Below, in pieces: positions 53,163 to 61,719 of a stretch of DNA of 62,707 nt. Both the position numbers and the translations under genes were made by a program. Origin of the DNA: CAZUMJ01 sp964621605. Lineage in GTDB: Bacteria > Actinomycetota > Acidimicrobiia > Acidimicrobiales > Iamiaceae. The first letter of the stretch is position 1; each line of letters opens with the position of its first letter. Under the pieces are notes generated by a model, which worked only from the letters and a program-made list of their open reading frames with translations, had not been told where the DNA came from and made no database searches. The stretch spans positions 1-62,707 of the forward strand of contig CAZUMJ010000018.1 in assembly GCA_964621605.1 (NCBI GenBank), in the 5' to 3' direction.

Positions 53163-53971
53163 CCGCGTCGCTGTCGGGTCGGGTCGCGCTGATCGTTGGC
53201 GCCGGCCAGACCGAAGGGGAGACGATCGGGAACGGACGTGCAACGGCCATCACGTTCGCCCGTGAAGGGGCATCGCTGCTGCTCGTCGATCGTGACGCGG
53301 GGAGCCTTGCCGAGTCGGCGCGCCTGGCTCGTGCGGCTGCCGCGGAGGGTGCCGACATCGTCGAATGCGTCGCCGACATCGCGAGCGACGAGGGGCCGGA
53401 CACGATCGTGAGGGCAGCGCTCGAGGCGTTCGGCAAGCTCGACATCCTCCACAACAACGTCGGGATCGGCCTCGGGGACGGACCGCCGCACCGCCTCACC
53501 GACGAAGCCTTCGATCGGATCATCGACGTGAACCTACGCGCCACGTGGCGGGTGTGTCGTGCAGCCGTGCCGCCCCTGCGCGAGAGCGCGCACGGAGCCA
53601 TCGTGAACGTGTCGTCGCTCGCCGCGATCGCCTCAGCCGGCGCGCTGACGGCCTACAAGGTGTCGAAGGCAGGCGTGAACGCGCTGACGCAGAACCTGGC
53701 GATCACGAACGCCAAGTACGGCCTGCGGGCGAATGCGATCATGCCCGGATTCATCGACACGCCGATGGGCGTCGATGCGGCGGCACGGTTCGCGCACGTC
53801 GACCGTGCGGAGTTGGCGGCACTGCGCGCCGCGATCGTGCCCATGGGACGGCAAGGCACGGCGTGGGATGTGGCCAACGCGGCGCGGTTCTTGGCGTCCG
53901 ACGAGGCGGCCTTCATCACCGGCGTGATGCTGCCCGTCGATGGCGGGCAGTCGGCCCGTGTCGGGGGTTGA
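53159..53971 (+). CDS. Short-chain dehydrogenase/reductase
   Basis: 270 residues, GTG start overlapping the CMD stop (GTGA). Classical SDR features: a modified glycine motif (IVGAGQTEGETIGNGRA), LHNNVGIGLG (NNVG), VNVSSLAAIAS (catalytic Ser), AYKVSKAGVNALTQNLA (catalytic Tyr and Lys), GFIDTPMG and the C-terminal VMLPVDGGQSA. An inserted loop after the first glycine motif is slightly unusual. The substrate is unknown. Confidence 0.92.
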   Translation: MTASLSGRVALIVGAGQTEGETIGNGRATAITFAREGASLLLVDRDAGSLAESARLARAAAAEGADIVECVADIASDEGPDTIVRAALEAFGKLDILHNNVGIGLGDGPPHRLTDEAFDRIIDVNLRATWRVCRAAVPPLRESAHGAIVNVSSLAAIASAGALTAYKVSKAGVNALTQNLAITNAKYGLRANAIMPGFIDTPMGVDAAARFAHVDRAELAALRAAIVPMGRQGTAWDVANAARFLASDEAAFITGVMLPVDGGQSARVGG

Positions 53972-54004
53972 GTCGAACGGGTCGGTGCTACCGCCGCGCT
54001 GCGC

Positions 54005-54793
54005 TTACGCCGTACGGAGGCGGAACGTGGCACCGCACGGATCGGCCACCGTCGCGATGCGACCGTACGGGGTGTCTTCTGCGGGCGCGATCACGGTGCC
54101 TCCGAGCCTGGTCACGGTGCCGGTCGCGGCATCGGCGTCGTCCACCGTCCAATAGGTCGTCCAGTACGCCGGTGCATCGCCTGGGAGCCAGGACGTTGCG
54201 TCCATGATCCCGGCGACTTGGTCGCCTGAGGCGAGGTGCAGCGTGGTGTAGCGGAACTCGTCGGTGTCGGAGACGAGTTGTGTGCGCAACCCGGTGATCG
54301 CCGCATAGAAGGTCACCGCCGCGGCGTGCGATCGGGTGTGGAGCTCGAACCAGCCTGGCGCCGCGGGCTCGTCGAGCACCAAGAACCCCTGGTGCGTGTT
54401 CGCTTGCCAGAGTCCGACGGTCGCGCCGACAGGGTCTTCCAGGACGGTCATCGACCCGAGGTCGCCGACCGCCATCGGCGGGTTGATGACGGTGCCTCCG
54501 GCGTCGGCGACGACCGCAACCGAGGCGGCGAGGTCTGGTGTCGCGAGGTAGATCTTCCAGGTGTCGTTCGCCGGCATGTAGAAGTCGGAGCCGGGGGCGC
54601 CCATGTCGCCCATGGCGCCCGCAATCCAGACGCCGTCGCGGCGGAACGTGAAGTAGCCACCGAACTCGGGGTTCGGCTCGTCGGCCTCCCATCCGAACAG
54701 CTCGCCGTAGAAGCGCTTGCTTCCTTCCACGTCGGAGGTCCACAGGTCGGTCCAGCAGGGTGCACCGTCGGGGGCGGTCAGTCGTGCGGTCAT
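54005..54793 (-). CDS. VOC family protein with two glyoxalase-like modules
   Basis: 262 residues comprising two tandem vicinal-oxygen-chelate domains (about 8-128 and 145-262). The first has PCWTDLWTSDVEGSKRFYGELFGW and ends with DPVGATVGLWQ. The second has PGWFELHTRSHAAAVTFYAAITG and ends with ADPCGATFRLRTA. This duplicated form is common in actinobacteria and of unknown substrate. AGGAGCCCGCG precedes the ATG. Confidence 0.88.
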   Translation of the reverse strand: MTARLTAPDGAPCWTDLWTSDVEGSKRFYGELFGWEADEPNPEFGGYFTFRRDGVWIAGAMGDMGAPGSDFYMPANDTWKIYLATPDLAASVAVVADAGGTVINPPMAVGDLGSMTVLEDPVGATVGLWQANTHQGFLVLDEPAAPGWFELHTRSHAAAVTFYAAITGLRTQLVSDTDEFRYTTLHLASGDQVAGIMDATSWLPGDAPAYWTTYWTVDDADAATGTVTRLGGTVIAPAEDTPYGRIATVADPCGATFRLRTA

Positions 54794-54909
54794 CGCGGGC
54801 TCCTGTGGGTCGGCCGGTCGGGACGGCTGCTGGGGTGTGGATGTCGCAGTACAGACGACGACCGGCGGCGCGAATCATCGCGCGCTGTGCAGGCCCGCCG
54901 CAGGCCCGC

Positions 54910-55722
54910 TCAGCCGAAGCGGTAGCTGGATGCCGTCACCATGCCCATGAAGTCATCTTGGCGGTAGGTGCAGCGTGCCGGATCGGATTCCGCTGCCCCG
55001 ACCGCCACGAAGAGCGGGACGAGGTGGTCTTCGACCGGTTGCGCAGCACGGGCACTTGGCGCCGCTTCCCACTCGAGCAGACGGGCCGTGCGTTCGTCTG
55101 GTGTGCTGTCGACGAGGGTCGTCTGCAACCAGTCGTCGAACGCGGCTGATGCGACTGCACCCTCGGTGCCGAAGCTTCGCAGGTTGTGGTAGCTGAGCCC
55201 GCTGCCGAGGATGAGCACGCCTTCGTGCCGTAGGGGTGCCAGGGCCTTGCCGGCTGCGAGGTGTGTGGCCGGGTCGTAGCTCGCACGAATCGACAGTTGC
55301 ACGATCGGTACGTCTGCACGCGGGTAGATCACGTACAGCGGCGCGAAGACGCCGTGGTCGAACCCCCGCGCGGCATCGGTGCGCGTCGTGATGCCTGCGT
55401 TCTCGAGCAACTCGACGACGCGGGCTGCAACGTCCGGTGCACCCGGTGCGGGGTACGAGAGGTGGTACGTGAACTCGGGGAAGCCGCCGTAGTCGTAGAG
55501 CATCGGCGGGTTGGGGTTCGTCTGGATGGTGAACTCCGGTGCCTCCCAGTGCGCCGACACCGCCAAGACGGCCTTCGGGGTGACGCCGATCTCGTCAGGT
55601 ATCGCGGCGAGCGACGCTTCGAGCTTTGTCAGGTCGCCGGGAAGTTGGTCCTTGATCCACGGCCACGGGCCACCGCCGTGAGAAAGGAAGTACGTAGGGA
55701 GGGTGTGCGCGTTGGCTGACAT
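54910..55722 (-). CDS. DODA-type extradiol ring-cleavage dioxygenase
   Basis: 270 residues of the LigB superfamily (4,5-DOPA dioxygenase-like). The N-terminal FLSHGGGPWPWI carries the first metal His, AVSAHWEAPEFTI the second, and GFDHGVFAPL the conserved His. The C-terminal half has ILGSGLSYHNLRSF and PVEDHLVPLFVAVGAA. It should open a catecholic ring with Fe2+ or Zn2+. The true substrate is unknown. GAGGAACC precedes the ATG at 55722. Confidence 0.9.
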   Translation of the reverse strand: MSANAHTLPTYFLSHGGGPWPWIKDQLPGDLTKLEASLAAIPDEIGVTPKAVLAVSAHWEAPEFTIQTNPNPPMLYDYGGFPEFTYHLSYPAPGAPDVAARVVELLENAGITTRTDAARGFDHGVFAPLYVIYPRADVPIVQLSIRASYDPATHLAAGKALAPLRHEGVLILGSGLSYHNLRSFGTEGAVASAAFDDWLQTTLVDSTPDERTARLLEWEAAPSARAAQPVEDHLVPLFVAVGAAESDPARCTYRQDDFMGMVTASSYRFG

Positions 55723-55846
55723 GGTTCCTCGGTTGCATCCACGCCTCGGATGCCCGGGGCCGTACCGAGGTCAACACGCGTCTGGGCCAAACGCTTCCCG
55801 AGGCGAGGTCGGGGTCGACGCCCCGCGAGTGCTCTTGTCGCGTGCG

Positions 55847-57571
55847 TCAGATGGTGGCGCGACGACGGCGTCGGGCCGAGGCGAGCACGAAACCTGCTGC
55901 GAGGAGTGCTGCACCCAGTGCCGCGAGACCGCTGAGTGCCGCCCCCGTGGTCGGGAGTGCACCGGTCTGACCGGTGGGACGTCCCGAGTTGGGACCGACC
56001 GACCCGTCGGGTGGCGGGGGGCCGAGCGAGGTCGTCGGAGAGGCCGTGGTGGGAGCGACCGTGGTCGGCGCGGCCGTCGTCGGCGCGACGGTGGTCGTCG
56101 TGGTCGTCGACCCCGGCGGGACGTCGATGGCGGGCGACACCGTGATGGTGTGCTGGGCGTTGGACGAGACCGTCACCGACAGGACCTGCGTTGACGGGTT
56201 CCAGTCGGTACTCCACTCGTTCGCGGGGAGGTTCACCGACACGGCGGGTCCGGTCGGGAAGCGACGCAGCGGGAAGTAGAACTCGGTCGGTCCGGTCGCG
56301 CCCGAGTTGGCAGGGTCGACCGTGACGGTCGAGGTCCCGTTGGCGTAGTCACCGCTGATCGCCAGGGGGCGTCCGGCGATGGCCATCGGGTACACCTGGG
56401 TGTTGTCCGTCATGCCGGCGCCGGGGTTGCCGTTCGAGTCGAGTTGGCACCACCCTCCGAGCCCCTTGCACCAGGCGAATGCCGCCCAGCCGGCGATGTG
56501 GGCGTCTGCGCCGTGCATGACCTGCGACACGAAGTCGGCAGTCGGCGCAGCCGCGGGCTTCTGTGGGCCCCACTCGAAGGCGATCGTCGGGACGTCGTTG
56601 TCGGCCCCGTAGCTGACGATGTTGGTGTAGTAGTTCGTCACGAACGGGCTCGACGGGTTCCAGTCAGCGCCGGACTCCATGCCGAGGTCGTAGAGGTGCG
56701 GGGCGAAGATCTGACGGCCGGTCGAGTCGGTCACGTGTCCCAGCCCGCCGGGCGCGGCGAACGACGACGTCAGACCAAAGGCACCTTCGAGGAAGATCCA
56801 GTGCGTGGTGTCGATGGCGCGGATGGCGGTGGTGAGACGCTGGAGCATCGGGGTGATCTGAGTGGCCTCCACTCGCTGGAGGGCCTCGACGACGCCTTCG
56901 CCGGAGTTCATCTGCCCGCACGGCTCGTTGAGCAGGTCGTAGCCGTAGACGGCCGGCTTGGAGCCGAGGCGGTTCACGACCTCGGTCCACGCCGCGACCT
57001 GCGCGTCACGGAAGCTCTGGGTTTCGTAGAAGTTCTGCCAGGCACGCTGGTTCGCGGGGTCGAGGCATGGAATCGCGGGAGATCCGTACACGAGCCCATC
57101 GGTATCGGTGACCCAATCGGGCATGCCGTAGCCACCGACGGCGGGGCTGAACGAGTCCTGGTGCATGTCGAGCACGACCTTGAGGCCCGCGGTCTGGGCC
57201 ATGTCGAGCACGTTGGAGAGGTCGGTGAAGTACTGCTCGTTCCAGGTGCCCTGCGTCGGCTCCAGGTCGGACCAGAAGAAGGCGAGGCGCAGGAGCGTGA
57301 ACCCGTTGCTGCGCATGTCCTGCAGTTGGGCGAGGGTGACGTTGCCGATCGCGTCGGCGTGCAGCTTGATGTTGTAGCCGTGCAGGTTCAGCGCGCGGCC
57401 CTGTGCGTCGCGGGGGAACCAGCGGCCGGTGGTGCCTTCGATGGTCACCGGCGACCCGTTGGTCGGCAAGGTCGGTTCGGCACCGGCCGAAGGCATGCCT
57501 GCCACGGTGAGGCAGAGGACTGCCGCGGCGGTGAACAGGCCCCGCCGGGCGCGCGTCGACATCGTCGTCAT
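55847..57571 (-). CDS. Secreted GH5 endoglycoceramidase-like hydrolase with LPXTG anchor
   Basis: 574 residues. A signal peptide (GLFTAAAVLCLTVAGMPSAG, about 11-30) leads to a GH5 barrel with LHGYNIK, acid/base Glu216 (YDLLNEPCG) and nucleophile Glu333 (TIAFEWGPQ). Similarity in layout to actinobacterial endoglycoceramidases is seen in DMHQDSFSP and PHLYDLGMES. A beta domain and a Thr/Pro-rich stalk follow. The C-terminus is a sortase signal: LPTTG (about 539) then ALSGLAALGAALLAAGF and RRRRR. It should sit covalently on the wall and act on glycolipids or beta-glycans. No sortase gene is in the window. TAGCCT lies six bases before the ATG. Confidence 0.87.
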   Translation of the reverse strand: MTTMSTRARRGLFTAAAVLCLTVAGMPSAGAEPTLPTNGSPVTIEGTTGRWFPRDAQGRALNLHGYNIKLHADAIGNVTLAQLQDMRSNGFTLLRLAFFWSDLEPTQGTWNEQYFTDLSNVLDMAQTAGLKVVLDMHQDSFSPAVGGYGMPDWVTDTDGLVYGSPAIPCLDPANQRAWQNFYETQSFRDAQVAAWTEVVNRLGSKPAVYGYDLLNEPCGQMNSGEGVVEALQRVEATQITPMLQRLTTAIRAIDTTHWIFLEGAFGLTSSFAAPGGLGHVTDSTGRQIFAPHLYDLGMESGADWNPSSPFVTNYYTNIVSYGADNDVPTIAFEWGPQKPAAAPTADFVSQVMHGADAHIAGWAAFAWCKGLGGWCQLDSNGNPGAGMTDNTQVYPMAIAGRPLAISGDYANGTSTVTVDPANSGATGPTEFYFPLRRFPTGPAVSVNLPANEWSTDWNPSTQVLSVTVSSNAQHTITVSPAIDVPPGSTTTTTTVAPTTAAPTTVAPTTASPTTSLGPPPPDGSVGPNSGRPTGQTGALPTTGAALSGLAALGAALLAAGFVLASARRRRRATI

Positions 57572-57583
57572 TCCCGGAGGCTA
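57572..57583 (-). promoter_or_regulatory. Leaderless promoter box of the GH5 gene
   Basis: On the minus strand TAGCCT (57583-57578) is six bases from the ATG at 57571. Confidence 0.4.
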
Positions 57584-57642
57584 CTTCTTTGGCGCGTATT
57601 GGTAACTGTTCGGAACGTAGCGGTGAGGCGCGGCTGCGACGG

Positions 57643-58725
57643 TCAGCGGATCGTGCCGACCCCGGGAATCAGCGGCAGATCCAGCGCCGTGACCCATCCA
57701 GCCGGGAGTGCCGCCAGCGCGGGAACCGCGTTGAGCGCCCGCATCCCGGTCGCGAGACAGCCCGCGGTCGAACCGTCACGGCCGCTCCCGTCGGTGAAGC
57801 GGAACGCGGTCTCCTGCACGATCGACGGAGACCCGTCGATCTCGACGCGGTACACGTCACGTTGGGTGCCGCGCGGCCAGCCAGGCGCTGCGTCGGAGCC
57901 GACGCGATTGACGTGCTCCAGCTGGATACGAGTCTCACCGCGGTACACCCCGTTGATGGTGAACCGGATCGCGGCGACCGTGCCCGCCTCGAGCGTTCCC
58001 TTGGCGCACGGGACAGGTGTGTCGGTCACCCACTTCTCCCACGTGGTGGTGATCTCGTCGAGCTCCAGCTCAACCGCGTGAGCGATCATCGGAATGGTGG
58101 CACCCCATGCCATGACGAGCAGGTCCGGGTCTTCCAGGAGGGCGGTCTCGTCCGGTGGGCGACCGATGCCCATCTCGACCTCGTAGTCGCCTTCGTAGTT
58201 GGCGTAGTCGAGGATCTCGAGGGCGCGCACGGTGCGTACCTCACTGCACAGGCCCATGAGGGTGAGCGGGAGGAGGTCGTTGGCGAAGCCGGGGTCGATG
58301 CCGGTCGTGAAGCACGACGCGCCGCCCTCTTCGCAGGCACGGGTGATGGGGTCTATCCATGCCGGCGGGTTCAGCGGCATGGACGGCCACACCCATGGGG
58401 TCATGGCGGTGGAGGCCACGTCGATGCCGGCACGAAGGAACGCACCGATCACCCGAATGTTGTCGTCGGCGCAGCGGGCAGTCGGCCCGTAGTGGACCAG
58501 CGCCTCGGGTTCGCGCGCGATGAGCGCTTCGACGTCGTCGGTGGCGGTCACGCCCAGCGGGGCGATGCCACAGATCTCACCCGCGTCTCGCCCGACCTTG
58601 TCGGGCGTGCTGACGCCGACACCGACCAGCTCGAATCGTGGATGGCGAGCGATCTCTGCGATCACCATCTTCCCGATGAAGCCCGTACCCCAGACGACGA
58701 CGCGGGTCTTGCCGTGCGGTGCCAT
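57643..58725 (-). CDS. NAD(P)-binding dihydrodipicolinate-reductase-like oxidoreductase
   Basis: 360 residues. The N-terminal Rossmann motif is VVVWGTGFIGKMVIAEIARH, followed by FELVGVGVSTPDKVGRDAGEI and a DapB-like C-domain region (CFTTGIDPGFANDLLPLTL). The family in actinobacteria is annotated as dihydrodipicolinate reductase-related or amine dehydrogenase-like (2,4-diaminopentanoate dehydrogenase relatives), not true DapB. The substrate is unknown. TAGCCT lies exactly six bases before the ATG at 58725. Confidence 0.82.
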   Translation of the reverse strand: MAPHGKTRVVVWGTGFIGKMVIAEIARHPRFELVGVGVSTPDKVGRDAGEICGIAPLGVTATDDVEALIAREPEALVHYGPTARCADDNIRVIGAFLRAGIDVASTAMTPWVWPSMPLNPPAWIDPITRACEEGGASCFTTGIDPGFANDLLPLTLMGLCSEVRTVRALEILDYANYEGDYEVEMGIGRPPDETALLEDPDLLVMAWGATIPMIAHAVELELDEITTTWEKWVTDTPVPCAKGTLEAGTVAAIRFTINGVYRGETRIQLEHVNRVGSDAAPGWPRGTQRDVYRVEIDGSPSIVQETAFRFTDGSGRDGSTAGCLATGMRALNAVPALAALPAGWVTALDLPLIPGVGTIR

Positions 58726-58737
58726 GTGGCGAGGCTA
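58726..58737 (-). promoter_or_regulatory. Leaderless promoter box of the reductase-like gene
   Basis: On the minus strand TAGCCT (58737-58732), then six bases, then ATG at 58725. Confidence 0.4.
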
Positions 58738-58800
58738 GGTGGGCCGTGCCCATGCGTGCGGAAGACCGAAACTCGTGCGTGGCGCACTCCGGAAGGCCCC

Positions 58801-58814
58801 TACGGTGCGACGCC
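58801..58814 (+). promoter_or_regulatory. Leaderless promoter box of the GNAT gene
   Basis: TACGGT (58801-58806) lies eight bases before the ATG at 58815. Confidence 0.35.
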
Positions 58815-59489
58815 ATGGAGCAGCCACGATTTGCGGCGCGTGTAGATCCGCGACCCGATGACGTCGTCTGGCCGGAGTTGGCCTGGCCGATCGCGCCCTC
58901 GGTGGAACTGGCCGATGCGAACGTGCGCCTGACGCGGCTCGACCTGGCTGCAGACGTCGATGAGTTGTTCGCCGCGCTCGACCACCCTCAGGTGTGGGCG
59001 CACCTTCCGTTCGTACCGACGTCGGTTGCCGAGTACGGCGAGATCCTCGCCGTACTCTGCACGCGCGAAGACTGGCACGTGTGGACGGTTCGTCTCGAGC
59101 GACCGGTAGGCGGGCTCGAGGCAGGGGCAATCGTGGGCACCACGTCCTTCCTCGACGCCCGTGTGCCCGAGGCCGCAGTCGAGATCGGCGCAACGTCCTA
59201 CTCACCAGCGGTGTGGGCATCTGCGGTGAACCCGGCGTGCAAGCGCCTACTGCTCGCGCATGCCTTCGAGGAATGCGGGGCGGGACGGGTGCAGATCAAG
59301 ACCGACATCCGCAACGTGCGGTCCCAGCAGGCGATCGCGCGCCTCGGTGCGCACTTCGAGGGTGTGCTGCGCCGTCACTTCCGCCGCGCCGACGGCACGA
59401 TGCGTGACACGGTGATGTTCTCGGTCATCGCGGAGGAATGGCCGTCGGTGCGAGACGGGCTCGACGAGCGTCTCGCCGGTTCGCCCTGA
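58815..59489 (+). CDS. GNAT acetyltransferase (RimJ/RimL-like)
   Basis: 224 residues from the ATG at 58815. The RimJ/RimL-like layout is seen in VRLTRLDLAADVDELFAALDHPQVW, VGTTSFLDARVPEAAVEIGATSYSP (split GTTSFLDARVP and VEIGATSYSP), NPACKRLLLAHAFEECGAGRVQ and IKTDIRNVRSQQAIARLGAHFEG (KTDIRNVRSQQAI). Substrate unknown, perhaps a small molecule or protein N-terminus. Divergent from the reductase-like gene. Confidence 0.85.
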   Translation: MEQPRFAARVDPRPDDVVWPELAWPIAPSVELADANVRLTRLDLAADVDELFAALDHPQVWAHLPFVPTSVAEYGEILAVLCTREDWHVWTVRLERPVGGLEAGAIVGTTSFLDARVPEAAVEIGATSYSPAVWASAVNPACKRLLLAHAFEECGAGRVQIKTDIRNVRSQQAIARLGAHFEGVLRRHFRRADGTMRDTVMFSVIAEEWPSVRDGLDERLAGSP

Positions 59490-59518
59490 TCCTTCGCGAG
59501 TGATCGCCTTGCGCACGC

Positions 59519-59800
59519 TCAATCAAGCTCGTGGTGATTGGCCGGGGGTGCGTCGTCCGCCTTGCGGACGTCTTCTTGCGTCGGGCCGAACAGGACGAGC
59601 GCCCATTTCGGCGGGTTCTTGGACATCTCTTCCACCGTCTTGCGGTACTGCTTCGGTGTGGCTCCTGCCGCTCGGAGCCACAGCCACACGAGGAGCGGAA
59701 GGACCCAGAAGAACGGCCCCAGCGCGATGCAGCACGCCACGAAGGCGATCAGCCCCCCGATCGCCACTGCGATGCAGACAAGCGCCAAGAGAAATGTCAT
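59519..59800 (-). CDS. Small membrane protein, unknown
   Basis: 93 residues from the ATG at 59800. One long or two closely spaced hydrophobic segments (LLALVCIAVAIGGLIAFVAC and LGPFFWVLPLLVWLWLRA) cover residues 4-50. A charged cytoplasmic-type tail (KQYRKTVEEMSKNPPKWALV) follows. No family was recognised. Confidence 0.55.
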   Translation of the reverse strand: MTFLLALVCIAVAIGGLIAFVACCIALGPFFWVLPLLVWLWLRAAGATPKQYRKTVEEMSKNPPKWALVLFGPTQEDVRKADDAPPANHHELD

Positions 59801-59950
59801 CAGTTGCCAGCCTTTGTGGCCGTGCGGTGCACAGGTCAACGTACCTGCCGGGTAGGGCGACGCGCTCGCCCCGCCGCAGGGCTCGGCAACGGCGTGTGGC
59901 CGTTGGACGTACGGTGAGGTCTGCTCGGTGGGGGTTGGGGGCCCTCCCGA

Positions 59951-59962
59951 TAGCGTCGCCGC
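59951..59962 (+). promoter_or_regulatory. Leaderless promoter box of the TIGR03086 gene
   Basis: TAGCGT (59951-59956), six bases, then ATG at 59963. Confidence 0.4.
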
Positions 59963-60514
59963 ATGACTACCGCACCGCTCGAGCGCTACACGTTGATCTC
60001 ACAGGGCTTCGACGACAGGTTGGGTGGCGTCACGGCCGATCAGTGGAGCGCGCCGGTGCCGTCATGCCCCGACTGGGACGTGCGTGGCCTGGTCACGCAC
60101 CTCATCGGAACCCACCACCTGATGCTCTCTACGCTTGATCAGTCCCACGCCCAGCCGGGCGAGGGCGACGACCTGCTGGCGGTGTGGCGCGAGGCACGCG
60201 CCGCGGTGCTGGCCGCCCTGGCCGACCCCGACGTGGCGGGGCGAACGGTGCAGTCGCCCTTCGGCGACATGACCTTCGGTCAGCTCGCCGGGGGATTGCT
60301 GTGCGGCGACACGCTGTTCCACACGTGGGATCTCGCGCATGCCACCGGGCAGGACGAGACGCTCGACGAGACGATGTGCGCGGAGCAGCTCGCGATCATG
60401 CTCCCCGTTGATGCGGCGATCCGGGCACCGGGCTTCTTCGGCGACAAGCTCGACGCGCCCGCCGACGCCGACCCGCAGGCGCGCCTGCTCGCGTTCGGTG
60501 GCCGCGCCGTCTGA
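59963..60514 (+). CDS. TIGR03086-type DinB/maleylpyruvate isomerase-like protein
   Basis: 183 residues. An actinobacterial metal-binding DinB-like fold: SCPDWDVRGLVTHLIGTHH (metal His set), VQSPFGDMTFGQLAGGLLCGDTLFHTWDLAHATGQ (split FGDMTFGQLAG and TLFHTWDLAHATG). Related proteins are mycothiol-dependent isomerases or transferases. The specific reaction is unknown. Confidence 0.87.
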   Translation: MTTAPLERYTLISQGFDDRLGGVTADQWSAPVPSCPDWDVRGLVTHLIGTHHLMLSTLDQSHAQPGEGDDLLAVWREARAAVLAALADPDVAGRTVQSPFGDMTFGQLAGGLLCGDTLFHTWDLAHATGQDETLDETMCAEQLAIMLPVDAAIRAPGFFGDKLDAPADADPQARLLAFGGRAV

Positions 60515-60591
60515 GCCGACGCCTCGACCTCGGCCAGTGCGGGCGTGTCCCGGCGGGCCGTCCTCGACCCGGATGGATCACTAGGAGACAC

Positions 60592-61353
60592 ATGGCTGCT
60601 GCAACCCCGCGCAAGGTCTTGATCACCGGGGCCGGGTCCGGCTTCGGCAAGGGTGCCGCGCTCGAGCTGGCCCGCCGCGGCCACGACGTGATCGCGGCGT
60701 GCGAGACGGCCGCCCAGGTCGACGCCCTCGGAGGGGAGCACTCCGAGGTCACCGCGGTGAAGCTCGACGTCACAGACCCGGCCGAGGTCGCGGGTGCCGC
60801 GGCTTTCGATGTCGACGTGTTGATCAACAACGCGGGCGTCGGCATCGTGGGACCGCTCGCGTCGATCCCGATGGTCGAGGTTCGCCTCACGTTCGAGGTG
60901 AACGTGTTCGCCATGGTGGCGATGACCCAGGCCGTGGTCCCGGGCATGCGTGCCCGCGGGTGGGGCCGGATCATCAACGTGTCGTCGGTCGCCGGGATCC
61001 TGGCATCGCCGCTCGGTTCGCCCTACAGCATGACGAAGCACGCCGTGGAGGCGTTCACCAAGTCGCTGCGCGCCGAGCTCGCACCGCACGGCATCGACGT
61101 GACCAAGGTGAACCCCGGCCCGTACGGCACCGGGTTCAACGACCAGATGGTGAACGGCGCCGCCGCGTTCATCGACGCCGGCGACACGGCGACGACGCAG
61201 ATCCACGACGTGGTCCGTCAGATCATCCTGACGGACCAGCTCGACCCCGCCGAGGTGTCGCTCGCGCTGGCCGACCTCGTCGAGGCCGACGAGACCCCCC
61301 TCGAGACGTACCTCCCCCCGAACATCCGAGAGGTGCTCGCCCCGTTCCTCTGA
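60592..61353 (+). CDS. Short-chain dehydrogenase/reductase
   Basis: 253 residues, ATG with an AGGAGACAC ribosome site. Features: VLITGAGSGFGKGAALELARRG (glycine motif), VDVLINNAGVG (NNAG), IINVSSVAGILASPLG (Ser), YSMTKHAVEAFTKSLRAEL (Tyr, Lys). The substrate is unknown. It is the last chromosomal gene before the tRNA-derived attachment site. Confidence 0.93.
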   Translation: MAAATPRKVLITGAGSGFGKGAALELARRGHDVIAACETAAQVDALGGEHSEVTAVKLDVTDPAEVAGAAAFDVDVLINNAGVGIVGPLASIPMVEVRLTFEVNVFAMVAMTQAVVPGMRARGWGRIINVSSVAGILASPLGSPYSMTKHAVEAFTKSLRAELAPHGIDVTKVNPGPYGTGFNDQMVNGAAAFIDAGDTATTQIHDVVRQIILTDQLDPAEVSLALADLVEADETPLETYLPPNIREVLAPFL

Positions 61354-61398
61354 GCGTGGTGTTCACCGACTCGGCTGACCAGGGCCCTGGCCCGGTGC

Positions 61399-61443
61399 TG
61401 GAGCGGGTGACGGGAATCGAACCCGCGTTCTCAGCTTGGGAAG
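61399..61443 (-). other. tRNA-Gly(CCC) 3' fragment, likely attachment site
   Basis: Read on the minus strand, the sequence from 61443 to 61399 gives the anticodon loop TTCCCAA (anticodon CCC, 61440-61438), the 3' side of the anticodon stem, a T arm GCGGGTTCGATTCCCGT and acceptor strand CACCCGC, discriminator T and encoded CCA. The 5' half (a GCGGGTG acceptor strand and D arm) is absent: the bases above 61443 do not fit. Such 3' tRNA pieces mark the boundary of elements integrated by tyrosine recombinases. Confidence 0.75.
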
Positions 61444-61676
61444 GTGATCAGAGGGGGTTCGCTGACCTGCGTGTTCGGGTGAAATACCTGGTCACGGCGT
61501 ACTTTCCGTACCACCGCGTTTCGCTCAGACACCCCGGTTCCCACTCCGCAGGGTCACGAGACGCCCGTGTAACCTGGACCGTGCATCAGCGGATCAGGGC
61601 GCAGGGGTTCCCGCCCAGCCCTCGGTCCGCTACCCTGCTCTTCAGGAGTTCGTTCTTCGGGACGGGCCCAGATCGC

Positions 61677-61710
61677 CTTCAAGCCCCTACTGGGGGCTTG
61701 AAGTGCTTTT
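61677..61710 (+). terminator. Rho-independent terminator
   Basis: A perfect 11-bp stem, CTTCAAGCCCC (61677-61687) with GGGGCTTGAAG (61693-61703), five-base loop, followed by TGCTTTT. It may also stop the convergent DUF3800 transcript. Confidence 0.85.
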
Positions 61711-61719
61711 CGGCCCGAG

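Larger units (their letters stand above)
61354..61719. other. 366-base region: chromosome/element junction
   Basis: No protein gene. It holds the tRNA-Gly 3' fragment (61399-61443), then about 230 bases without recognisable coding, then a strong terminator hairpin (61677-61710). The frame running through it (with GIEPAFSAWEG) is the known translation artefact of antisense tRNA-Gly. Confidence 0.7.
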
